Part shown: in pieces, positions 1-10,979 of the stretch
Layout of the letters: each line of letters begins with the position of its first letter
Numbering within the stretch: the first letter of the stretch is position 1
Position numbers and translations under genes: made by a program
Assembly (NCBI GenBank): GCA_039881045.1
Contig: JAYWVB010000008.1
Coordinates: 620,001 to 684,000, forward strand
Direction: 5' to 3'
Length of the DNA stretch: 64,000 nt
From: Chaetomium olivaceum
Lineage: Eukaryota; Ascomycota; Sordariomycetes; Sordariales; Chaetomiaceae
The notes under the pieces: generated by a model
The model's database searches: none
What the model was told of the DNA's origin: nothing
What the model saw: the letters and a program-made list of their open reading frames with translations, nothing else

Positions 1-404
1 GCATGGAAGAGCTTGTCGCGCGGCACGAGCGCGAAACTGATGCCCTAGCAGCCCGCCGCGCAACCGACCTCGTCGCGCTGGTCGTCGAGTTTGCGAATGC
101 GGACGAGGCGGTTTTGCATACCCTTGCGGCGCGGCGGAGGAGGATGGTGAGGCGGTGGCGGTGGGAGGTGGAGGTGTTGAGGGGCGAGGTGGAGGCGAGA
201 GAAGAGGGCGGCAGCGGCGGCGGGGTGAGGTATGCGAGGGGGGAGGTGCCGGTTTGGGTTGGGGGTGGGGAGGAGGAGGAGTATCATGGGTTGGGGGTGG
301 GGGAGATGCTGAGTTTTGATGGTGTTGGTGTTGGTGTTGGTGTTGGTGAGGGGGGGGATTATTATTGTGGTGGGGGGAGGAGGGGTTGGTGGTGGATGAT
401 GTAA
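1..404 (+). CDS. 3' end of an unrecognised gene (partial, cut by window start)
   Basis: An open frame enters at the window edge and ends at TAA 402-404. The first ~65 residues are charged and helix-prone (rich in E, R, A, L), as expected of a coiled coil; the first in-window ATG is at position 3 but the true start probably lies upstream. After about residue 70 the composition turns to Gly/Val/Trp repeats, including a GV dinucleotide repeat, and ends in a Trp-rich tail. That tail looks unlike a normal protein end. It could be a low-complexity C-terminus or out-of-frame reading after an indel, since other genes here carry such breaks. I do not recognise the family. Confidence 0.4.
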   Translation, partial: MEELVARHERETDALAARRATDLVALVVEFANADEAVLHTLAARRRRMVRRWRWEVEVLRGEVEAREEGGSGGGVRYARGEVPVWVGGGEEEEYHGLGVGEMLSFDGVGVGVGVGEGGDYYCGGGRRGWWWMM

Positions 405-1585
405 GGTTGTTTGGGGAGTGTGATGCGCAGTCGCTTGTGGTGTGAGGCGGGTTTGTGTTGGAGATGGGTTCTTGTTCTTGTGTTCTTTTCACCCTTCTTC
501 TTTCTTGCGCCATTCCAGCGGAAGCCATAGCTGCTTCTCTCTCATCACACTTTCCTATCTCTCTTTCGGGGGCTTCATATGTCGGCATATCTATCGCATG
601 GGGCGAGCGGTATCAATACCAGGACTGGGGCGGTAGGGCGCGGTAGGGGGCAAGGGGTTGGGCGCTCCGGGAGCACGGAGTTTCAAGGTTTTATTTTGTT
701 GTTTCTCATATATCACAACAGTTCTCGCGGTCATGTCTCTTTACGACACTGACCATGGCCAGTTGGGCGGCCGGACACACCACACCAATCTTTTCCTTGT
801 GTTGAGGGGGAACGGGGATAACAAGAAAACACACGAGTTTGTCACGAATATGTATGGGAACATGGGATGGGTCTCGGTATCATCTTTCCTCAGCTACTCC
901 GACCACCCACCCATTGCTGTACCATGCCGCGAGACAAACAGAAGACAGACGGACAGACAAACGGATAGGATATCATACTCAAGCACACTATATCAATGCT
1001 ACTAGTAGCACTTTATTATCACTCCATCATCATGTCAACCCAGCTTCCGTCTTGTATCTATGTATCATCTTCACAACGTAAACAGCCCCATCCAACAATG
1101 ACGGCTGCCAAGCCGGTGGTTGTTGATGCACATCTAGGGGCCCCTTGCACAACCACTCCACCGGGTCTGTCGTCCGTGCCGGGCTCGATGCGACGATACC
1201 CCTGGCACAGTTGTACTGTGTATGTACATATGAAGGTAGCCTTCCGGTATCTGTCTGATCCTAGGTTGGGAACGGTGTGCCAAAAACCAAAGGAACGGGA
1301 AGGGTGGATCAAGTTAGGTAAGGATGAAAGCCAAAACGCCCATTCTATTAACCTATGTCCTCCCTGAGAGAAACGGAAACCAGAATCATGGAGTCAAACT
1401 CCTGTGGTCCGTGAAATACCTAAGGAAAAGTCTTCTGCCTGCTGGGGTGAAGCAGATAATAGCAACCAACTGCTTCAGCATGTTTTCTTTACCGTCCCAA
1501 GCGACCCTCCCCAACCCTTCCAGCTCAACAGCAAAAGACCGTCCCATACTGCTCACCCCATCCCAGCACACCCAACCACCCCTCC
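405..1585. other. Intergenic, no gene seen
   Basis: Between the stop of the partial gene and the 3' end of the SH3 gene. It contains only short unrelated open frames with no recognisable motif. No RNA gene or repeat was noticed. Confidence 0.6.
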
Positions 1586-2518
1586 TTAAAAGATGGAATT
1601 AACAATATTACTCCCGATCGTCGCGCCCGCGCCAAAAATCGCCGCATTCCCCAACTTCTTCCCGATATTCTTCCCGTGCTTGCCCACCTTACTCTCCTCC
1701 TCCTGCGGCTGCTGCTGCTGCGGCTGGCCCGGCGGCGGCGCGGCCGGATATCCCTGCACCGGCACCGGCGCCATGGGATACCCACCCGCACCCGCACCCG
1801 GATACTGCGGCTGCTGATACTGCGGCTGCTGATACTGTTGATGCTGCTGCTGCTGACCCCACCCCGGCGCCTGCACCGGCGCTGGCGGCCCCCCCGCTCT
1901 TTTCTCCTCCGCGGCGACCGCGACGACATAACTCCGCGGGAAAATCCCCTCCTGCCCCGTCCTCACGTTCCTGCCCATCCACCAGTCCGCGTTCATGTAC
2001 TCGTACACGGCGAGGCGGTCGTCGCGCTCAAAGGAGCAGTCGCGGGCGTCGCTGGCCGCGTAGCGGTACAGCGCGCGGGCGTGGGTGAGCACGGGCTTCT
2101 CGGGCGCGGCGGGCGGCGGGGGCGCTGGGGGGTTGTTGCGGTGGGGCAGGGCGGGCGGGGAGGCGGTGGATTGGGCGTAGGAGGGGGGAGCGGGATGGGG
2201 GGTAGCGTTGGCGGTGTTGTTGCGAGGTGGTGGGGGGGCAGGCCGGTGGAGGAGGGCGCTGGTGTTGGGTTGTTGCTTCGGGCGGCGGGGCCGGAGAGGG
2301 AGGCTTCGGCGGGGAGGAGGGCGTGGATGGAGTCGAAGGCGGTGTCGGTTAGTACGCCCTTTTCGAGGAGGTTCTCGAGTTCCTGTATAGAAGGGTGGGA
2401 TGTTAGCGGAGAGGGTCAGGAGATAGCCGTGGACGGCAAACGGGATGGATAAACTTGCAGTCTTGATTAGACGGAGAGACCGGTTGGTCTCCATGACCCG
2501 TTGGCGAGCTTCCGACAT
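1586..2518 (-). CDS. SH3-domain protein of the LSB1/PIN3 type (Las17-binding, actin patch); frame break
   Basis: The N-terminus NRSLRLIKT followed by ELENLLEKG resembles the yeast Lsb1/Pin3 N-terminus. A central SH3 domain (ALYRYAA, WWMGRN, GIFPRSYV) binds proline motifs, in yeast those of the actin nucleation promoter Las17/WASP. A Pro/Gln/Gly-rich linker follows, and the protein ends with a Gly/Ala-rich hydrophobic tail. Exons are 2459-2518 and 1586-2382. The intron (2383-2458) joins the conserved frame only with a GC donor (GCAAGT) and a CAG acceptor; the neighbouring GT donor gives a different, unconserved N-terminus. The N-terminal frame and the SH3 frame differ by one base. One extra C in the C7 run (plus-strand G7 2232-2238) joins them into ~285 residues, so a sequence error is likely. 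The yeast role is family knowledge. Confidence 0.8.
   Translation of the reverse strand: MSEARQRVMETNRSLRLIKTASLSIPFAVHGYLLTLSANIPPFYTGTREPPRKGRTNRHRLRLHPRPPPRRSLPLRPRRPKQQPNTSALLHRPAPPPPRNNTANATPHPAPPSYAQSTASPPALPHRNNPPAPPPPAAPEKPVLTHARALYRYAASDARDCSFERDDRLAVYEYMNADWWMGRNVRTGQEGIFPRSYVVAVAAEEKRAGGPPAPVQAPGWGQQQQHQQYQQPQYQQPQYPGAGAGGYPMAPVPVQGYPAAPPPGQPQQQQPQEEESKVGKHGKNIGKKLGNAAIFGAGATIGSNIVNSIF
2232..2238. other. Homopolymer frame break in the SH3 gene
   Basis: G7 on the plus strand (C7 in the gene). Upstream the conserved ELENLLEKG frame is used, downstream the SH3 frame. Adding one base here restores a continuous Pro-rich linker, and the total length becomes divisible by three. No GT donor in the region would support a second intron. 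Confidence 0.65.
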
Positions 2519-2901
2519 GGTGGGTTGCCGTGCGCGGTCGTCGACAGTGGTTTGCAGTTGTTGAAAGGGGAGTGGTCGCTTTCACAACCTATCGATGCGG
2601 TGGTTGCAGTGGGAGAGCAAATGAAAGTAAAAAGGTGGTTGTACTGGAAATTTGGAATCGAGATTCGGTCGAAAGCGAAGGGAATTCGGAATTCGCTGGG
2701 ACACGCAAGTGGCGCAGGTCATTGTCCGCCCCGCTAGCCAAGCCGCCAAGTGCCGCAGCACAGGCGATCGGTCTCCCGAGATGCCGTTATCCGACCGCTG
2801 TTGGTCCAGGCGCGTTTAGTGGTTCAGCATCCCGGAGTGTTCGGCCTGGGCGGAGCCGTTACACGACCTCCATCTCCAAACTCCAACGGCTACCTTTCTG
2901 A

Positions 2902-2914
2902 GGCAATCACAGTA
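2902..2914 (+). repeat. Left 13-bp flanking direct repeat (putative target-site duplication)
   Basis: GGCAATCACAGTA lies directly before the left inverted repeat and is identical to 3149-3161. Confidence 0.7.
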
Positions 2915-3148
2915 GCTCCTGCTGGGCAAAAAACCGATACACCAAAAGTACGCAGAGCTGGCTTGATGCGATATTCCTCGGTCAAATCGGACCCGAACTT
3001 AAGAAAACGAAGTGGAATAAAATCTCTGACTTTTTATCTTTATTTTTGGCAAATTGAACCCGAACTTAAGAAAACGAAGTGGAACAAATCTCTGACTTTT
3101 TGTCTTCTTTATTTTTGGCGTATCAGTTTTTTTGGCCAGAGGGAGGCG
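2915..3148. mobile_element. MITE-like non-autonomous DNA element
   Basis: A 234-bp AT-rich element. Its two ends form imperfect terminal inverted repeats of about 36 bp: the left end 2915-2950 matches the reverse complement of 3112-3148, sharing the cores CTGG-C-AAAAAA and GATAC-CCAAAA. The interior is a tandem duplication with a 67-bp period. Identical 13-bp direct repeats (GGCAATCACAGTA) flank both ends exactly. There is no coding capacity. The structure fits a miniature inverted-repeat transposable element; the superfamily is not assigned, and 13 bp is long for a target-site duplication. Confidence 0.7.
2983..3119 (+). repeat. 67-bp tandem duplication inside the MITE-like element
   Basis: Two copies start near 2983 and 3050. 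Both contain CCCGAACTTAAG, AAACGAAGTGGAA, TCTCTGACTTTTT and TTTATTTTTGGC, with a few substitutions and a 2-3-bp indel. Confidence 0.85.
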
Positions 3149-3161
3149 GGCAATCACAGTA
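3149..3161 (+). repeat. Right 13-bp flanking direct repeat (putative target-site duplication)
   Basis: GGCAATCACAGTA lies directly after the right inverted repeat and is identical to 2902-2914. Confidence 0.7.
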
Positions 3162-3778
3162 TTTGATTTGGTCTCTTCAAAAAGAAAAAAAAACATGATC
3201 ACGCGCCGACTTCGTTCCCACACAACAAGGTATCAATGCCTAACTCAAACTACCTGCTGTCCCAACACCACGACCCGTCACCCACCCGGTGAGCCGGTTG
3301 CAAAAACCTAGAATACACATCCACACCCTCTCTTTCTCTCTGCCACGTCCCTGTCGCCCCCAGCAAAAGAGAAAGAACATAGAACGCAAGGTACGACCGG
3401 AAACCTGAGAACGACAATACCAAGTCAGAAATCAAAATAAAGGGCAGATAGATTGTAAAGATTAAAGACGCCCCCTCTTCCTCCAGCCAGCCAGCTTTCC
3501 TGCTGCATGTGATGTAAGCCGAGACAAACCTAGACACAACCCAACCCAGATTAGGTCCAACTCTCTACGTCCTCCCTCTGGCCAAGGCTGTCCGCCCAGA
3601 CCAGCCGCTCTTGGGTTTCTTCGTTCTCTTCAACTCGCACCAGAGAGCCATGTAGGTAGAGACTGGGCGTGTCCCTTCGGCGAGTTCCCCCCCCTCTTGA
3701 CTTCGTCCCGTGTGCCCAGCACTCCGGGCACCTTTGTGTTGTTGACCGCTCGCCCTCAGAAATCCCCTCCGGCAGCCT

Positions 3779-6700
3779 TCACTGCCCCAAGCCCAGTCGC
3801 GACGAGCCCTGCGAGGTGCTTGGCGGCGAGGCCGGGTTGGGAGGGAGGAGAGGCATCTCCGATTTCCGCTGGCTCTTCCAGAAATCAATGGCCACGATGA
3901 CATCCTCGCCACGTTCATCTTCATACGCAAACAAAATCTGTTTCTAGTTAGAACCAATACCCGCCACGTTCGAACAGCAACAAAACTTACCTCGTGCGTG
4001 CTGCTGTGCAGCATGCGAATATTCCGATGTGGCACAATATGGACCGCCAGGTTCTCGATATGTCGGAACTCGATAAAGTTGGGCTCGAATGCGAGGATCC
4101 AGGGGTACGACAGGGCAAAGGTCTGCGGCGTGCCCTCCCAGTCGAGCCGCCATTCGGGCCTCGCGCGCCAGCCGTTGCGGTTGACGAAAAAAGAAAAGTC
4201 CGAGTAGTTGAGCAGAAACTCGCCGTTGAGGCGCTCGATGTGAATGGGCTTGACGCCCTCTTTGCGGGACACGAAATCGAGCGAGGTGTCGGCCTGGTCG
4301 AGTAGCGACTGCGTCTCGAGCGTCTCGAGGGAGACCACCTCGAACCCGCGCGCGCAGGCGACGCAGAGCTTGGACTTGAGGAAGTGAACCGAGCTGGACT
4401 CGGTCGGGATGTAGAACTCCTTGAAAGGCTTGAGCTCGTCTTGGCCGGCGTTGAACATCTTGCTGAGGCCCTTTTGCTTCTTGGTGCGGGACATGGCATC
4501 GTTGGGCTCGTAGACCTTGATGGTTGTCGACAGCGCCGAGCTCTTGACGCAGCACACCAGGTGGCGGCTGAGGCAGATGCCCGTCTTGAAGAAGTTGCAG
4601 TGGCTCTGAATCTTCTTGGCACGCTTAGATGAGATGGGCTCGTTGGGGTCCAGGGCACCGAGCTGATACGACAGCAGCGAGCGATTGGAGAGCACAAGAA
4701 GCAATGAGTACTCCTCGAGGACATCGACTTGTGTCACGCTTGGCACGTCAATAACACGTTTGGGTGCCGCGTTATCCTTAGATCTGCGATCCGACATGTA
4801 GATGCCGTTGTCGGTTCCGTAAATGAGCTTGCGACCACCGTCTGGATCCACGTTAGCATTGCCCCGAGAGTCACCAGTCCGATGAACTTACCAAACGGCG
4901 CCACACAGTTGACCTTGTTGGTGCCAGAGAAGAAGCCGGACGTGATGACGGTCGTGTTAAGGAAGTCGGCACGGGCCCTGAGGCGTTGCTGGACATTGTC
5001 GATGGCCTCGAGCAGTTTCTGCCGGCCCAGCTGGTTCGACGCATACAGAGTCAACTCGTAGCCGTTCTTCCCGAGATGGCGGAATGTGATGGGCCACCCT
5101 TCGCCCTTCTTCGTCTCACCCCCGGTGTTACGCAAGGCGGGGAGGATGCTTGACGATGACCGCTTCACACCGGATTGCGGTATCACTTCTTCCATCTCCT
5201 TGATCGATAGCAGTTCCAAGGGGATGGGCTGCAAATGTTAGCATTGCACCGCACATGTCCGGGACACGAGTGTACTTACCTGCGGTACGCCTTTACCTCC
5301 TCCGTCTTCCCCACCTGCTTGATGCGCACAAGAAGCACTGCGTGATCAAACAGGAATGCCGTGAGATCCGGGTTCTCGGTGGGTGTCTTCTTGAACTGGC
5401 CCTTGAACACCAGCTCGCGGCCCTCGTCCGTAAGCTTCAAGTCCACCTTCTCGTTCGGGCGGAACCTGAGCTGCTCGTGGAGACGCCGGAGATTGAAGCG
5501 ATTCTCAGCCTTGCCAGACTCCTCGTTGACTCGTCCTAGCAAATCTCGAATCATGGTCAGAACCTTCGGAAGGTCTTCCTTATCCGGACTGTCGTCCTCC
5601 GTGTATTTAAGCACGTTATCGAGGAGCAGCGGGTACCGAGCCAATCTCGTCGTCGGCTTGGTCAGGTAGCCGTTGAGCTCCAGCTTCCTGGACTCTCTGC
5701 GCCGCTCGACTTCATCGACGAATCTCGAAAAGTCCTTGTTCAATGACCGCTCGTTCTCAAACTCAAACTTGCCCTCGAGCTGCTTAGAACCATACAGAAT
5801 AAAGGGCTCGAACTGTGGCACAAACTCGAGGAAGATGTCGCCCACGTTCTTCACGACGGGGCTCTTCTGCTGCCTCTCGGTCAAGGACCTCGCGAACCTG
5901 GAGCTCACGCCATGAATACTTGGGGCGTCGATGATGTTGGTAAAAATGTTGCGAACAACCTTTTCCCTCCTCGCCGCTGGAATGGGAGAATGGCCGTTGA
6001 TCTTTCCCCGGAGTGGGTAGATCCAGAAATCTCGGAGATACTCGAGATCCTTGACGAAGTCTCTCTCCGTGTAGCAGATCTCCGAGATGATTTCCTGTCT
6101 CTTCTTCTCCCGGTCGCTTATGCTGTCGGCGATTTCCTTGGGCACGCTGTTGATCCATAGTTTTTGTTCGTCGGTCTGGTCCACGTCGTCGTCGTTTACG
6201 GGCGCCGCGCCTTCGGCCTTGAGACCAGGACCCATCTTGAGGTTCAACCTTGACACCTGCTCCAGTCGTCGTGGGCATGCAATGGAGTAGCAGAGTTGGT
6301 CCCGTGTGCAAGTCGGAGAGTAGCACTCAGAGAGCAAAACAAAAACACCATTGACCGCGTCCTTTTCCTCGACCTCCTCTGTCATCGTCTCCCGGAACTG
6401 GTACATTTCATAAGTCGAATCGCGCAACCGGTGTTCGTAGGTGACATCGTGGAAGAATTTCTGTGCATCAAGGGCCCGACCAAGGAGCAAAGCCAGGTTC
6501 CTGTCTGTCGTCCTGATGATGTACGAGAGAACGTCAACGGCTTCGGCACCGCTGAAAGCATTCTTGTATGTGAGCTCGTTCTTTGTGCGGTCACCGGTGA
6601 CGATCTTCTGACGGAAGCATTCGGCAACGCGGGAGAGAAGAGCGGGATAGACGATGGGCGGCCTGATTTTGGCGGTGGGAGGGCGTTCGCCGTTGATCGA

Positions 6701-7816
6701 GTTGCTCATCGACGTGCGTTGCACGAGAGTCTGCGTGTCGCTCGGCGCTATCGAGGGGGGCGCTATTGTGGAAGCCATCGACATGGTCCTGTTGCTGTCG
6801 TTACCAGTCGACGAAACCATGCTCGTCGTCCTGGTTTGAGACCCGGGCGGTCCGTACCCAGCCGCGTACCCTGGGTTGGGTGATGGATTGTTGCTCCCAT
6901 ACTCCGGGTGTGGGGGGCTCGCGCCCGGCGGACGCCGATTGGGGATGACACGGCCACTCATGGTCTGGTGCGCGTCTCGGTCGTGTGAAGGATACCCAGT
7001 CATAGTCATCGACCGATCTTCCATATGCCTGTCCGGGACAATCCGTCCATGAGCTGTCGTGCGAGCAGACTGTTGAGCAGACTGTTGAGCATACTGGGCA
7101 TTTCGCATGGCATTAGCCGGCGGCTGTTGATGTTGACTTTGCTGCTGCGGGTACGGCTGCGGCGGAGACTGCTGGTACATTTGGGGTCTCGGATAGTTGG
7201 CCAGAGACTGAGACCGGTATGGGTCTGAGTTGGTAGCGGGCGGGGGTCTTCCATCCTGATAGAAACGTTGTGTAGGGGTACGCTGGACGTTGTTATCGTA
7301 GTAGCCTTGAGCCGCTGGCGGCGGTCCTCGTCGAGGGTCGAAGCGCGGCGGTCCCGGTTGCTGAACCGGCGGGCTGCCAGGATATGGCCGTCGTTGCTGC
7401 TGTTGCTGCATGAATTGGGGTGATGGGACTTGCTGGCCACCCGATGCTGCACGCTGCTGCTGGCCAGGATGGTAGCCGTATCCTTGGCCGCCGTCGTTCG
7501 GGCGCGGCCGAGGAGGGGGGTATTGGTTGCGGTAGTCACCGCCTGGCGGCGGTCGCGGGGGTGGCGCTCTGTGCATCTCAGACATGCCCGAGGTCGTCGA
7601 AGACATTGTATTGGTGCGTCCATCTTGACTGAACTGAGGCGGCGGCACTGACGAGGTCATGGTCTGCGAGCGGCCTGGGGGAGGAGCGGCGCCGAAGATG
7701 CTGGAAAAGGCAGCATCCCGTTGGAAGTCGTTATCATGGTGTTGGGGCCGTTGCTGCTGCTGTTGCTGCGGCGGCTGCCTCGATGGCGGTAATCGGTCGC
7801 GCTGATAGTCGGCCAT
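3779..7816 (-). CDS. rom2: Rho1 guanine-nucleotide exchange factor, ROM1/ROM2 type (DEP-DH-PH-CNH)
   Basis: Predicted ~1,294 residues. A long Pro/Gln-rich disordered N-terminus precedes a DEP domain (~390-480), a RhoGEF DH domain (~570-765, with CYTERDFVKDLEYL and LTKPTTRLARYPLLL), a PH domain (~790-945) and a citron-homology (CNH) domain (~960-1270, with YGTDNGIY and YPWILAFEPNFIEFRHI). In yeast such proteins load GTP onto Rho1 at the plasma membrane to activate cell-wall integrity signalling. Exons are 5280-7816, 4892-5228, 3991-4841 and 3779-3937, with consensus GTAAGT donors. Splicing the first intron at its consensus sites leaves the frame one base short. One more G before the donor would give KAYRR-PIPLELL, the expected PH sequence. 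The total then equals exactly 1,295 codons. An in-frame alternative donor at 5296 would delete six conserved residues. Confidence 0.92.
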
Positions 7817-9420
7817 GGCTGCTGTGAAGACGGTTGTGTATCAGCAACGAGACAAGTTTGCGTTTGGTGCTGAGCCCGCACCGATAAAGCAGCAGCGGTC
7901 GACGGTCAGATGGTCAGGGGACGGTGTCAGGGGGGGGGGGGTTGTGGAATTGAAATCGAGAGTGGAGTAGGGATGAACTTACTCGGACCTCGAAGCCGAT
8001 GGCTCACCAACGACCGCCAACTGTAAATCGACCGTGATCGTCCTCCAGATATACGTCCAACAATATGTTAAAAGTAGAAGAGAAAAAATGGAGCGTGTCG
8101 GAGGCCGCAACGGGCGGTCCGTTGTCCCCTGTCGTTGTCGACGGTTGGGGTGATGGATGGAGCGGAGCGGAGGACGTTGCTCGAGGATGTTTCCGGTTGT
8201 GCCACGGGCAGCGGGTGACGTTATTGGCCTAAACCCCCTAACAACAATTTTTGGCTCCTGGGCTCCGTGGGAACAAGCCGCCGAAGGCCGACCCGACACC
8301 CGCGACGCGGCCAGTTACGCTTTGAGCAAGGAGCTCCGAATATCTGGAACGGGGCCCTATTCGACAATGGGGATGCAGTAAATACTGATTATCTGTTGGT
8401 TGTTCTAGGGGGAAGATGGATGGTTGAGGTAAGGAACGGTGTGCGGATGCGAATATTGGCAACCTGGAACTTATCGAATCGGGCAGTCAAGTCGCGGCAG
8501 ATTTCGACAAGTGCTTAACTTAATCTGCCACACGGACAACCAAACGCAGGTTGCAAGGCCCAAAAGGGTGTTTTGCGATCCACTAAAGGCAGCTCCGCAA
8601 CGGCTCGTCGGGCGTGGCGCAGCTTCGCTTCCCAGTAACTTCCCCTGATTATCGTTCTGCCAGGAGTGCCAGGGAACGGTTGGAGACCTCAAATGCGAAC
8701 TGGGGTCAGATGGAGAAATCGCCGGTGACAGAATGACTTGCATCTGGTGAACTTGCATCTGGTGATTGCCAGTCCTGCGGGTGTGGGAGACTGTTGAAGG
8801 TTCCCCGCGACCATTTAAGTACACTGCACACGTAACCTTAGTTGGGGGTCGTAAGGTATGTAACACAATGCCAAGATACGCCTTGAAGGTTTGGTTTGCA
8901 AGATGAAGAAAGGTTCTTAGGCCAATCCACGTACGATTTCAATGAAGTTACACAGAGAAGACTACTCCCAAATTAGGACACCGGCGGGCCCTCCGTACTA
9001 AAATCACTTTGGCATTGCAATGGCTTGAAAGGGATCCTTCTCGTGTACAAACACGGACGACTTTGTATTTCTTGGAAACGACCTTGTAAACCTTGGATGC
9101 AGGTGCCGGACCAAGCTGTGGCACAGCACTGTCGTGCTGTCGCAGGGTTGCAGGGGTCCAGACTCACCAGACCAAAAGGCAGCCGCTGACTCACGTGACG
9201 TCCTTGGCATGGAGCAGTTGGTTTGACGGTCTTGGCGGATACGCAACCTCCAAGCTGGGTCGTGCGGCCCGGTTGGAACTGTCGCGCAGCAACCTACCTA
9301 GGTAACCCGCCGTCAACCGTTGGTTTCTCAACGCCGCACCGGCTCATACCATCTGCGCATCGACACGACTGCGCTGCCATCTACTTATCCAATTTCACCA
9401 ATTCGCGAACATCGTCCACA
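7817..9420. other. Intergenic region between divergent ROM2-like and VMA11 genes
   Basis: About 1.6 kb that should contain both promoters. It holds a G11 run (7930-7940) and an exact 15-bp tandem duplication, ACTTGCATCTGGTGA, at 8736-8765. No gene is supported. Confidence 0.6.
8736..8765 (+). repeat. 15-bp exact tandem duplication
   Basis: Two adjacent copies of ACTTGCATCTGGTGA, in the intergenic region upstream of VMA11. Confidence 0.85.
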
Positions 9421-10286
9421 ATGGCCGAGTCAGAGCTGAGCCCCAAGTTCGCGCCCTTCATTGGCATGGTGAGTGGTTGGTTGGTTGGTTAGCGCCGGTT
9501 GCGAGAGGACTCCCCTCCCACGCTCGTTGCGGCAGGCGAAGGAGGTATCACCGGTACCAGATTAGCTAACTTGTCTTCTCGTGCAGGGCGGTATTGCCGC
9601 GGCCATGATCTTTGGCTGTACGAACGACCCCTCCGCTCCGAACCAAGCCATAACCCCTCCGACAGTACCAACGGATAGCTGACCAGAAACCAATTCGCAG
9701 GCGCGGGCGCGGCTTATGGCACCGCGAAATCCGGCATTGGCATTGCAGGCGTGGGAACCTTCCGGCCGGACCTGATCATGAAGGTGGGAAGGCTGATTCC
9801 GCGCATCTTTTCAAGGGACGCCCTCGCTGACCGGCTCTTGACAGTGCCTCATCCCCGTCGTCATGTCCGGTATTCTCGCCGTCTACTCGCTCGTCATCTC
9901 CGTCCTCATCGCCCAGGATCTACAACCGCCGGTCATGGGGTCCAACTACAGCTTGTTTAAGTGGGTTTCCCCGTAGCGAAGGGGACAGACCGTGACAACA
10001 TGCTGACGTACAACACAGTGGATTCATGCATCTTGCATGCGGGCTGTCGGTTGGTCTCACAGGCCTCGCCGCTGGGTACTGCATCGGTATTGTCGGCGAC
10101 AAGGGCGTCAGGGCGTACATGCTGCAGTCCCGGGTCTTCGTCGGCATGGTCCTGATTCTCATTTTCGGCGAAGTGTTGGGGCTCTACGGGTATGATTCAA
10201 CCTTGAAGCAAGCTGGCATGGACGCGCGCTAACCAAGTTACAGGCTCATCGTCGCTCTCATCCTCAACACGAAGAGCAAGGGTTAA
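9421..10286 (+). CDS. vma11: V-type ATPase proteolipid subunit c' (VMA11)
   Basis: Six exons encode 163 residues: 9421-9468, 9587-9617, 9701-9783, 9845-9960, 10019-10189 and 10244-10286. They read [59 protein letters not shown] and [20 protein letters not shown]. Four hydrophobic segments make the rotor proteolipid of the V0 sector, which pumps protons across vacuolar membranes; the acidic residue in [10 protein letters not shown] is the proton-carrying Glu known for the family. The MAESEL start and NTKSKG end match subunit c' rather than subunit c (VMA3), which begins and ends differently in Neurospora. All splice sites are GT-AG and the total is divisible by three. Tiny 31-bp and 43-bp exons make this gene easy to mis-annotate. 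Confidence 0.95.
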
Positions 10287-10979
10287 ACTTTGCGGGTGTG
10301 TGAAGTAGTTTTGGTTGACAAGGAGTTGTGTACAAAAGTTGTATACAAGTTGCGCCTCGACTGACGGGGTGTCATTAGTAGCATTTGGCCCGGCGTTGAC
10401 GGATGTATACTTGATTCATAGTAGGGTCATGAACGAGACAGGCACGGCAAGAATTTGAAATTTCACATCCAGGGTTTAAAGAATGGTACTCACTACACCA
10501 CGTCCAGCAAGTTGTCAAACGACTAGCCTGTTAACTTGGTCTTGTAAGTGCTCAGACAGAATATACGTTATTCGCATTGACACTGAGGACGGGACCAAGT
10601 TAAATCATGCACAGTGCAATCAATATGTGAATATCATTCTCTGCCAAATCTGGCTCCGAACATCCCCCTGAGAGCAAACCCTGAAAATCGAGCGCAAAAT
10701 AACAATCTGGCTAGGCCAGCATGCTAACCGGCCCCACACCCGGTACGATGATGGAAAAGCAGATACCCGCCCGCCCAATGCAAAACAATGCAGCCTCTGA
10801 GGGCAAAACGGTCTGTAAGGAGAGGACGAACTGAAGAACAAGAAAAGACAACGCAAGCCGCAGCAATTCACAACCCCCAACGCCAAACCAGCAACCCCGA
10901 ACGATGATGACGATGCCGCCAAAGGAGATGATGATACTGCTGATGATGCGGCCGCACCAGACGTCTCCCACCGCCAACC
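10287..10979. other. Intergenic region between convergent genes
   Basis: 3' flanks of VMA11 (+) and of the gene at 10980-12172 (-). No gene or notable repeat was seen. Confidence 0.6.

Larger units (their letters stand above)
2519..3778. other. Intergenic region upstream of the SH3 gene, containing a MITE-like element
   Basis: This separates the SH3 gene start from the 3' end of the ROM2-like gene; both are on the minus strand. It should hold the SH3 promoter and the ROM2 3' UTR. Apart from the MITE-like element described separately at 2902-3161, I see no gene. Confidence 0.6.

Noticed and set aside
1676..2452. 258-codon plus-strand frame opposite the SH3 gene
   Set aside because: Arg/Gly/Leu-rich antisense shadow of GC-rich repeats in the real gene.
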